DNA of 10,162 nucleotides from Acidimicrobiales bacterium (GTDB lineage: Bacteria > Actinomycetota > Acidimicrobiia > Acidimicrobiales > Poriferisodalaceae): the NCBI GenBank assembly GCA_020439485.1, contig JAGQSP010000315.1:1-10162 (forward strand), in the 5' to 3' direction. Below are positions 1 to 5,985 of this stretch, in pieces; within the stretch, counting starts at the first letter, position 1, and every line of letters starts with the position of its first letter. The notes under the pieces were generated by a model. The model searched no databases, had not been told where the DNA came from, and was given only the letters and a program-made list of their open reading frames with translations. The translations under genes and the position numbers were made by a program.

Positions 1-2070
1 TCGTGGTCGTCGATCTACAACCAGCCGACCGCGCAGTTCTACCACGTCGATGTCGACGACCAGTTTCCCTACCTGGTCTATGGCAGCCAGCAGGACAACT
101 CGAGCATCGCCGTGCCCTCCAGCAACGGCAAGGGCGCCATCAACTGGGCCGACTGCTACCCGCCAGGCACCGCCGAGAGCGGCTACGTGGCCGTGAAGCC
201 AGGCGACCCCAATGTCGTATACGTCGGCGCGATCGGCAGCTCGCCTGGTGGCGGAGATGCCCTGCAGCGCTACGACCACAAGACCGGCCAGATCCAGCTG
301 GTGAGCGTGTGGCCCGAGGGTTCCCACGACGGCAACTCGGCCGAGGTCCGGTTCCAGTGGACCTACCCCATCATGTTCTGCCCCCACGACCCGGGGGTGC
401 TGTACGCCTGCGGCAACAAGGTGTTCAGAACCACGGACGAAGGCCACTCGTGGGAAGCCATCAGCGGTGACCTCACCTATGCAGACCCCGAGACCATGGG
501 CGTATCGGGGCCGCTCACCATGGACACCGCCGGCGCCGAGATGTACGCGACCATCTTCTCGTTCCTGCCGTCGGCTCATCGCAAGGGCACCCTCATGGCC
601 GGGTCGGACGACGGCCTGGTGCACGTCAGCCACGACGACGGCGCCACCTGGAACAACGTCACCCCAGCCGGGCTGCCCAAGTTCAGCCAGGTGACGATGC
701 TGGCCGAGTCGCCTCACGCCGAGGGCACCGTCTACATGACCGTGGCCCGCCACAAGATGGGCGACTACGCCCCCTACGTGTTCAAGACCACCGACTTCGG
801 CCAAAGCTGGCAGTCGATCGTCAACGGCCTGCCAGCGGACGACTTCTGCCGGGTGGTGCGCTGCGATCCGGCCCGGCCCGGGCTGCTCTATCTGGGCACA
901 GAACTCGGTGTCTTCGTGTCGTTCGACGACGGCGACAACTGGCAGACCCTGCAAGCCAACCTGCCCGTCACTCCCGTGTACGACCTGTTGGTCAAGGGTT
1001 CGGATCTGGTGGTCGCCACCCACGGTCGCTCGATCTGGATTCTCGACGACCTCACTCAGATTCACCAGGTATACGACCGCTTCAGCGCCGACGAGCATCA
1101 GTTGCTGACCCCGCGCGACGCCTATCGGGCGCCCAAAGACCTGTTCGCCGACTTCTGGGGAACCAAGGGCGGCAAGAACTATCACGTCACCATCGGCCAG
1201 AACGCCACCTTCTACCTGGAAGAGGACGAAACGGGCCACCAGCGCAAGCGGGTTCTGGATGCGGGCGACGATCTCGAGCGGGGTGTTCGCATCACCTACT
1301 GGCTGGCGTCGAAACCCCAGGAGCCCGCCATCCTGACAATCCTCGATCACCAGGGCAACGAGATCGACAGCTTCACCAGCATCATTCCCGAGAAGACCCA
1401 GGACCGCGAGGGTCTCTACATAACGGCCGACCAGGGCATGAACGTGTTCCAGTGGCCCATGACCCACCGGCCGGGCGACAAGATGGTCGACACCGAGTTC
1501 CACGGCCGTCCGGGCGGGCCCTTGGCGTTGCCTGGCACCTACCAGGCCCGCCTCCAGGTCGGCGACTGGTCGATGACGCAGCCGTTCTCGCTGTTGAAAG
1601 ACCCCAGGGTCGACACCCCAACCGAGCATCTGGTCGAGCAGTTCGAACTGCTGGTAGCCATCCGCGACAAGCTCAGCGAAATCGTCAGAGGCGTCAACCA
1701 GATCCGCTCGATCACCAAGCAGATCGCGCACTGGAGTGAAAGGGTTGGCCAACTCGACACCGCCCAGGCCGCGCTCGACGCTCTGAGAGCTGTCGAGGAC
1801 GAGTTGGTGCAACGCGAGTTCACCTCCGAGGGCGACACGCTGAACTATCGCGAGAAGCTGTTCGAGACGCTGTCTGGGTTGCCGCCCATCGTCAGCAGCG
1901 CAGACACCAGGCCGACCACACAGTCGTACGCCGTGTTCCAGAAGCTTTCCGGGCTGGCCGACGCACAACTCGAAGCGCTGCAGCACATCGTCGACACCGA
2001 GGTCGCCGCGGTGAACCAAGAGCTGGCAGCCAAGGGTGTCGGCTCGGCCGTGTCGGTCATCGGGACCTAG
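1..2070 (+). CDS. BNR/Asp-box beta-propeller protein (VPS10/sortilin-like, 'glycosyl hydrolase' type), 5' truncated
   Basis: The reading frame is open from the first base, so the true start lies upstream; 689 residues are visible before the TAG stop. Four Asp-box motifs (S/T-x-D-x-G-x-x-W) are seen at about residues 144-151 (TTDEGHSW), 210-217 (SHDDGATW), 263-270 (TTDFGQSW) and 307-314 (SFDDGDNW). The propeller ends with VATHGRSIWILDD (338-350), a usual closing motif of this family. A beta-rich segment follows, with PGTYQARL near 511 that resembles a FlgD/Ig-like module. Residues from about 534 to the end look helical and possibly coiled-coil. Family members are commonly about 1000 residues, so roughly a third is missing. 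They are often auto-annotated as glycosyl hydrolases, but no catalytic residues can be assigned and Asp boxes are structural, so the activity is unknown. Secretion cannot be judged because the N-terminus is absent. The next gene starts 11 bp downstream, suggesting cotranscription. Confidence 0.88.
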   Translation, partial: SWSSIYNQPTAQFYHVDVDDQFPYLVYGSQQDNSSIAVPSSNGKGAINWADCYPPGTAESGYVAVKPGDPNVVYVGAIGSSPGGGDALQRYDHKTGQIQLVSVWPEGSHDGNSAEVRFQWTYPIMFCPHDPGVLYACGNKVFRTTDEGHSWEAISGDLTYADPETMGVSGPLTMDTAGAEMYATIFSFLPSAHRKGTLMAGSDDGLVHVSHDDGATWNNVTPAGLPKFSQVTMLAESPHAEGTVYMTVARHKMGDYAPYVFKTTDFGQSWQSIVNGLPADDFCRVVRCDPARPGLLYLGTELGVFVSFDDGDNWQTLQANLPVTPVYDLLVKGSDLVVATHGRSIWILDDLTQIHQVYDRFSADEHQLLTPRDAYRAPKDLFADFWGTKGGKNYHVTIGQNATFYLEEDETGHQRKRVLDAGDDLERGVRITYWLASKPQEPAILTILDHQGNEIDSFTSIIPEKTQDREGLYITADQGMNVFQWPMTHRPGDKMVDTEFHGRPGGPLALPGTYQARLQVGDWSMTQPFSLLKDPRVDTPTEHLVEQFELLVAIRDKLSEIVRGVNQIRSITKQIAHWSERVGQLDTAQAALDALRAVEDELVQREFTSEGDTLNYREKLFETLSGLPPIVSSADTRPTTQSYAVFQKLSGLADAQLEALQHIVDTEVAAVNQELAAKGVGSAVSVIGT

Positions 2071-2081
2071 GCGATACGCCC

Positions 2082-2801
2082 ATGGAGCTGTTGACCCCGC
2101 TGCTGGTGCTGGCGGCGGTGTGGGTGTCGTTCACGGTCTCGGCCTCGGCCGGGCTGGGCGGCTCGCTGCTGATGGTGCCCACCCTGGCCCTGTTCTTGGG
2201 GTCCAAGGAAGGTGTTGCGCTGGCCGCTCTGCTGCTGGCATGCAACAACATCGCCAAGCTCATCGCGTACCGGCGCACCCTGCCGTTTCGGGCCGCAGCC
2301 GTGGTGGTGGCGCTGACCGTCGTCGGCGCGGCCCTGGGCTCGACGCTGCTGGTGAACGCGCCCGAGTGGGCGGTGACCGTTGGTGTGGTCACCATGTTCG
2401 CGGCCTCCCTAGTAGCCGAGCGCAGGCGAATGGCCTGGCTGCGGCGGGGCTTCTCGCCGTTGCTGGCGTTCGCGTCGGGTGCGGCCAGCGGCTTCTCGGG
2501 CACCTCGGGGCCCCTCAAGGGCGTCGCCATTCGTAACCTCGACCTCGACCGGCGTCACTTCGTGGGGGCCGCTTCGCTGGCCTCGTTTGCAGGAGACGCC
2601 ACCAAGACCGCCGTGTTCGCCGACGCCCAGCTGCTGGGCCGCACATCGGTGCTGGTGGCGCTGGCCGCGGTACCGCTCATGGCGCTGGGCACGTGGACCG
2701 GTGCCCGCCTGAACGAACGGGCGGGCGAACGCACCTTCGCCACGCTGTTCTGGACCGTCATGGCCGGATACACCGTGCGCCTGGGAGTGCTGCTGTTTTG
2801 A
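2082..2801 (+). CDS. TauE/SafE family (DUF81) membrane permease
   Basis: This 239-residue protein is almost wholly hydrophobic, with about seven or eight membrane segments (roughly 5-25, 28-41, 46-63, 71-91, 96-113, 125-150, 160-180, 187-207 and 218-238; boundaries by eye). Two related glycine-rich blocks, AGLGGSLLMVP (23-33) and ASGFSGTSGPLKG (135-147), mark the internal two-fold repeat of TauE/SafE proteins. The family exports or imports small organic anions such as sulfite, sulfoacetate or related sulfur/carbon compounds across the cytoplasmic membrane. The substrate here cannot be read from sequence, and no taurine or sulfonate genes are nearby. Length is normal for the family. The ATG is taken because it follows the upstream stop by 11 bp and begins directly with the first hydrophobic segment; no convincing Shine-Dalgarno is visible, so translational coupling to the upstream gene is likely. 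It probably forms an operon with the preceding BNR gene and the following small membrane gene. Confidence 0.85.
   Translation: MELLTPLLVLAAVWVSFTVSASAGLGGSLLMVPTLALFLGSKEGVALAALLLACNNIAKLIAYRRTLPFRAAAVVVALTVVGAALGSTLLVNAPEWAVTVGVVTMFAASLVAERRRMAWLRRGFSPLLAFASGAASGFSGTSGPLKGVAIRNLDLDRRHFVGAASLASFAGDATKTAVFADAQLLGRTSVLVALAAVPLMALGTWTGARLNERAGERTFATLFWTVMAGYTVRLGVLLF
2798..2801 (+). promoter_or_regulatory. candidate TTG start overlapping the permease stop (TTGA)
   Basis: The last bases of the permease gene read TTTTGA, so a TTG codon overlaps the TGA stop and is in frame with the small membrane protein. GGGAG at 2783-2787 sits ten bases before it. This is a typical translational-coupling arrangement, but TTG starts are rare and the ATG at 2831 remains a good alternative. 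Confidence 0.35.
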
Positions 2802-2830
2802 ACCAGCACCAACCCTTCGGCGGCCGTTTC

Positions 2831-3250
2831 ATGAGCCGCGGAATCACCTGGAAATCGGGTGTTGTCGCTGTGGTACTGGTCGTGGTTGCCGTGGTGGGAA
2901 CGATGCTGTTGATCAAGAGCCAGCGTGAACCGCTGGGCGTCGAGGTGACGGTCACCTCCAGCGCCATTGTGGGCTCCGGCCCGTCTTGCGAGTTGCAGCT
3001 CGATCTTCAGATCGCCAACTCGGGCGACCGCGGGGTCCTCGTCTTGTCGGCCCACATCGACAACCTGGAAAACTCCAGTCGTGGCCTGATGGCTTCGATC
3101 GACCCCGGCGAAGCCGACGTTCGCACCTATGCCCTTCCGCTAGACCCGTGCCCGCCCAGCCCCCAAGCCCTAGGCCTGGGCGACGTCGTGGTCGTCTTTC
3201 GGTTGAGAGGTGGCAGCACCGAACACAGCGTCACCGCCACCATGGGTTGA
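2831..3250 (+). CDS. small single-pass membrane-anchored protein, unknown function
   Basis: I do not recognise a named family. The 139-residue product has a short basic N-terminus (MSRGITWK), one hydrophobic helix at about 9-28, then an extracytoplasmic domain of about 110 residues rich in V, S, G and D that looks all-beta. It carries just two cysteines after the helix (C53 and C107), which could form a disulfide outside the cell. The order suggests a signal anchor rather than a cleaved signal peptide, since no lipobox or clear cleavage site is seen. Start choice is uncertain. The ATG at 2831 puts the basic residues next to the helix but has no Shine-Dalgarno. An in-frame TTG at 2798 overlaps the permease TGA and has GGGAG at 2783-2787, ten bases upstream, adding 11 residues. 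The overlap and strand suggest coupling to the TauE/SafE gene. Function is unassigned. Confidence 0.72.
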   Translation: MSRGITWKSGVVAVVLVVVAVVGTMLLIKSQREPLGVEVTVTSSAIVGSGPSCELQLDLQIANSGDRGVLVLSAHIDNLENSSRGLMASIDPGEADVRTYALPLDPCPPSPQALGLGDVVVVFRLRGGSTEHSVTATMG

Positions 3251-3273
3251 CCGACCGTGCCATCCGGTAGCTT
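3247..3273 (+). promoter_or_regulatory. possible promoter of the methyltransferase gene
   Basis: TTGACC (3247-3252) resembles a -35 box and TAGCTT (3268-3273) a -10 box. The spacing is only 15 bp, shorter than ideal. Transcription would begin near 3280, leaving a leader of about 26 bases before the ATG at 3306. The -35 box overlaps the stop codon of the small membrane gene. It is supported by position and the two hexamers only. Confidence 0.35.
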
Positions 3274-3279
3274 CTACCG
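3265..3279. repeat. perfect 6-bp inverted repeat (CGGTAG-ctt-CTACCG)
   Basis: The two arms are exact reverse complements around a 3-base centre. The element lies 15 bp after the small membrane gene's stop and 26 bp before the methyltransferase ATG, and overlaps the proposed -10 box. It could be a repressor site or a weak hairpin. There is no T-tract, so a canonical intrinsic terminator is unlikely. Confidence 0.45.
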
Positions 3280-3305
3280 AGATCCAACGGGGACGGGGTG
3301 AGCAA

Positions 3306-4391
3306 ATGCCAGAGCGGCCGATTGTCGAGGGTGTAGACCAAGACGAGCTGAAGATGTTCAGCTTCCAGGTCTGGACATACAAGCAGGGCGAGATGGTGTC
3401 GGCCATGATCAACCTGGGCGACCGGCTCGATCTGTTCCGCCACCTACGCGCCCTAGGACGAGCCGACAGCCAGACCCTCGCCGATGCCGCCGGGTGCAAC
3501 GAACGGTTCGTGCGCGAATGGTTGCTCGGTGTGGCTGCAGCACGCCTGATCGTCCACCACGACGACTCGACCTTCGAGCTGACCCCGGTGCAGGCCGCCG
3601 TCTTGGCCGACGAGGAAGAGTCGATCGCCTTTTCGGCGGGCGCGTTTCGTGGTGGCTTCTCGGTCGAGACCATGGACGCGCTCGAAGAGTCGTTCCGCAC
3701 GGGCATTGGCATCACATACGAGCAACAGGGCCCGTCCGCGGCCGCCGGTTTGGCGCGCATGACCTCACCCTGGGCCAGGCACGGGCTGACAACTGCGATT
3801 CTGCCCGCCATCGAAGGGCTGGTCGAGCAGCTCGAGGCGGGCATTCACGTCGCCGACATCGGCTGTGGTGGCGGTGTGCTGGCATGCGCGCTGGCCCGCC
3901 ACTATCCCAACTCCACCATCGTCGGCTACGACCCCTCGGCGCACGCCATCGAACTGGCCCGCGAGCGGGCGGCCGAGGAAGGCCTCGACAACGTCACGTT
4001 CAAGCTGGCGTTCGCCGAGGACGTTCCAGACGAGCCGACGTTCGACTTCATCGCCACCTTCGACGTGCTGCACGACATGCCCCACCCAGACCGCGCCATC
4101 GCTGCTGTCAAGAAGTCGCTCAAGCCAAACGGCGTGTGGCTGGTCAAAGACATCCGCAGCTCCGGCGACTGGCATCAGGACGTCAAGAACCCGCTGCTGC
4201 CGATGTTCTACGGCTTCTCGATTACGTCGTGCCTGCAATCGGCGATGTCGGTGAAGGGTGGCATGGGGCTGGGCACCCTGGGCCTTCACCCCGCCAAGGC
4301 CGAGGAGATGATGCGCGAAGCCGGCTTCGGCCACTTCCAGACCCACGACGTGGGCGACCAGGCCAACCTGTACTACGAGGTGCGCCACTAG
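3306..4391 (+). CDS. class I SAM-dependent methyltransferase with N-terminal winged helix (Rv2258c-like)
   Basis: The 361-residue protein has a helical, winged-helix-like N-terminal dimerisation region (about 30-105, including DAAGCNERFVREWLLG), then a Rossmann methyltransferase domain. SAM-binding motif I is VADIGCGGG at 182-190, the acidic end of strand 2 is VGYDPS (206-211, D209), and a post-motif segment FDVLHDMPHPD starts at 252. Together they predict transfer of a methyl group from S-adenosylmethionine to an unidentified small molecule in the cytoplasm. Proteins with this arrangement, such as mycobacterial Rv2258c, are common in actinobacteria and mostly have no known substrate. The frame is open further upstream to 3210, but that start would lie inside the previous gene; the ATG at 3306 follows a purine-rich GGACGGGGTGAG tract and is preferred. 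The gene may have its own promoter just upstream. Its stop lies 5 bp from that of the convergent dehydratase gene. Confidence 0.85.
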   Translation: MPERPIVEGVDQDELKMFSFQVWTYKQGEMVSAMINLGDRLDLFRHLRALGRADSQTLADAAGCNERFVREWLLGVAAARLIVHHDDSTFELTPVQAAVLADEEESIAFSAGAFRGGFSVETMDALEESFRTGIGITYEQQGPSAAAGLARMTSPWARHGLTTAILPAIEGLVEQLEAGIHVADIGCGGGVLACALARHYPNSTIVGYDPSAHAIELARERAAEEGLDNVTFKLAFAEDVPDEPTFDFIATFDVLHDMPHPDRAIAAVKKSLKPNGVWLVKDIRSSGDWHQDVKNPLLPMFYGFSITSCLQSAMSVKGGMGLGTLGLHPAKAEEMMREAGFGHFQTHDVGDQANLYYEVRH

Positions 4392-4395
4392 GCGC
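4382..4395. terminator. small hairpin at the convergent gene junction
   Basis: GCGCC (4382-4386) and GGCGC (4391-4395) form a 5-bp stem with a 4-base loop, spanning the methyltransferase stop codon and the 5-bp gap to the convergent dehydratase. It could act weakly on both strands, but it is short, has no T-tract, and such GC stems arise easily by chance here. Confidence 0.25.
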
Positions 4396-4396
4396 C

Positions 4397-5935
4397 CTAC
4401 ATCACTGCGCCAACTACCCAGGGGGCAAACTCGTTGTGGCCATAACCGAGGGCTTCGCTCTTGGTGCGGGCGCCCGAGGCCACCCTCAAGATCTCGGCGA
4501 AGATCCTCTCGCCCATCTCCTCGACCGAGACGCCACTGTCCAGCACGGCCCCGCAGTTGATGTCGATGTCGTCGCGTTGACGTTCGAACAAGGCCGTGGT
4601 TGTCGACAACTTCAACGATGGCGCGGGCACACAGCCATAGGCCGAACCTCGGCCGGTGGTGAAGCACACGATGTTGGCGCCCGACGCAACCTGGCCAGTG
4701 ACCGACACCGGGTCATAACCGGGGCTGTCCATGAACACGAATCCCGGGGTGTCGATCTGTTCGCCGTACCCGTACACGCCCATCAGCCCCGACGTGCCAC
4801 TCTTGGCCACCGCACCCAAAGACTTCTCGAGGATGGTGGTGAGCCCGCCCGCCTTGTTGCCAGGAGAGGGGTTGTTGTCCATGGTGCCGTGGTTGCGAGC
4901 CGTGTAGTCCTCCCACCAGGAGATGCGATCCAGCAGGGCTCTGGCGATCTCGGGCGTGGCGGCCCGGCTGGTCAGCAGGTGTTCGGCGCCGTAGATCTCG
5001 GGGGTCTCCGACAAGATCGCCGTACCGCCGTGACGCACCAAGATGTCGGCTGCGGCACCAAGAGCCGGGTTGGCGGTGATGCCCGAGTAGCCGTCGGACC
5101 CGCCGCACTGCAGCCCCAACTTCAGATGAGACACCGGCACCGGCTGTCTCTGGACGTCTGTGGCCGAGGCCATCATCGACTCGACGATCTTCGAGCCCGC
5201 CTCGACGCATGCGCTGGTGCCGCCGACGTCCTGAATGTTCAGCGTGCGAAACCGGTCGCTGTCTGCCAGTCCGTGGATGTCGACGATGTCGGCCACCTGG
5301 TTTGCCTCACAACCCAGGCCCACCAACAACACGCCACCGAAGTTGGGGTGGCTGGCGAAACCCGCCAGCGTTCGACGCAGCAGGTCGATGCCCTCGCCCG
5401 TCGATCCCATGCCACAACCGGTGCCATGGGTCAGCGCCACCACACCGTCGAAGCTCGACCGACCCGAAACGTCCGAGGTCGCCTGAACTCGATCGGCGAT
5501 CATGCGCGCCACCGTCGCCGAGCAGTTGACCGTCGACAACACGGCCAGGTAGTTACGAGTGGCGATGCGTCCGTCTGAGCGCACTATCGCCTCGAAGGTC
5601 GCAGGCGTGCCCGCGCCGACGGTCGGCCTGTAGGCCGAGCCCAGGTCGTATTCGACGGCGACGTCGGCCATCGCCAGGTTGTGGGTATGTACGTGATCGC
5701 CCGCCGAGATCGGCTGCGTGGCAACCCCGATCACCTGCGAATAGCGCCGCACGGATCGGCCCACCTCGACGGCCTCCACCGCCAGCTTGTGGCCAGCGGG
5801 TATCGAGGCACGGGTGACCACGCGGGCACCGCCCGCCGTCACCGCCGATCCCGGCGCAAGGTCTACCAGGGCAACGGCGACGTCGTCGCCCGGATGCAGC
5901 CGCACGGCCCTGGCATTCAGGAACTGGACGCTCAT
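4397..5935 (-). CDS. uxaA: UxaA/GarD-family sugar-acid dehydratase (altronate dehydratase-like)
   Basis: This full-length, 512-residue protein belongs to the altronate/galactarate dehydratase family, metal-dependent enzymes that remove water from hexonates or hexarates to give 2-keto-3-deoxy acids. The N-terminal SAF-like domain (about 1-90) contains IPAGHK (45-50) and ends with GDHVHTHNL (79-87). The catalytic domain shows THGTGCGMG (169-177), GLGCEANQ (206-213), LQCGGSDGYSG (275-285), ETPEIYGAEHL (310-320), SPGNKAGGLT (357-366), FMDSPGYDP (401-409) and the family's C-terminal EFAPWVVGAVM. Motifs look intact. Altronate is the usual assignment for this length and ending, but galactarate or another sugar acid cannot be excluded. 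No uronate isomerase, reductase or KDG kinase/aldolase is present here. GAGGT at 5940-5944 lies 4 bases before the ATG. It follows the OmpA-like gene on the same strand by 50 bp, but a strong hairpin separates them. Confidence 0.88.
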   Translation of the reverse strand: MSVQFLNARAVRLHPGDDVAVALVDLAPGSAVTAGGARVVTRASIPAGHKLAVEAVEVGRSVRRYSQVIGVATQPISAGDHVHTHNLAMADVAVEYDLGSAYRPTVGAGTPATFEAIVRSDGRIATRNYLAVLSTVNCSATVARMIADRVQATSDVSGRSSFDGVVALTHGTGCGMGSTGEGIDLLRRTLAGFASHPNFGGVLLVGLGCEANQVADIVDIHGLADSDRFRTLNIQDVGGTSACVEAGSKIVESMMASATDVQRQPVPVSHLKLGLQCGGSDGYSGITANPALGAAADILVRHGGTAILSETPEIYGAEHLLTSRAATPEIARALLDRISWWEDYTARNHGTMDNNPSPGNKAGGLTTILEKSLGAVAKSGTSGLMGVYGYGEQIDTPGFVFMDSPGYDPVSVTGQVASGANIVCFTTGRGSAYGCVPAPSLKLSTTTALFERQRDDIDINCGAVLDSGVSVEEMGERIFAEILRVASGARTKSEALGYGHNEFAPWVVGAVM

Positions 5936-5939
5936 CGAG

Positions 5940-5944
5940 ACCTC
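5940..5944 (-). promoter_or_regulatory. ribosome binding site of the dehydratase gene
   Basis: On the minus strand GAGGT lies four bases before the ATG at 5935. It fixes this start and sits only 7 bases downstream of a strong hairpin (5952-5977), so folding there could influence its access. Confidence 0.6.
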
Positions 5945-5951
5945 GATTCAG

Positions 5952-5977
5952 GCCGGCGGTCTGTGGCGACCGCCGGC
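5952..5977 (-). terminator. perfect 10-bp-stem hairpin between the OmpA-like gene and the dehydratase
   Basis: GCCGGCGGTC (5952-5961) and GACCGCCGGC (5968-5977) are exact reverse complements around the 6-base loop TGTGGC. In the direction of transcription it starts 8 bases after the OmpA-like stop codon. It ends 7 bases before the dehydratase Shine-Dalgarno. Nine of ten... the pairs are nearly all G:C, so it should be very stable. There is no following U-tract, so it may be a U-less terminator, as reported in high-GC actinobacteria, an attenuator, or an RNA-processing or stabilising hairpin. The fold is certain from sequence; the role is inferred. Confidence 0.6.
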
Positions 5978-5985
5978 GACTGCTG

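Noticed and set aside
3210..3305. N-terminal extension of the methyltransferase from a start at 3210.
   Set aside because: It would overlap the upstream gene by 41 bases and add a proline-rich, unconserved-looking segment. ATG 3306 follows a purine-rich Shine-Dalgarno-like tract.
3765..4667. A 300-codon minus-strand frame antisense to the methyltransferase and extending into the dehydratase.
   Set aside because: It overlaps two well-supported genes, lacks motifs, and has a typical antisense composition.
3494..5578. A 694-codon open frame on the + strand, partly overlapping the methyltransferase and antisense to the dehydratase gene.
   Set aside because: Its translation is low-complexity, rich in R, G and H with no family motifs, as expected for an off-frame or antisense reading in GC-rich DNA. 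Both overlapping genes have clear conserved motifs.
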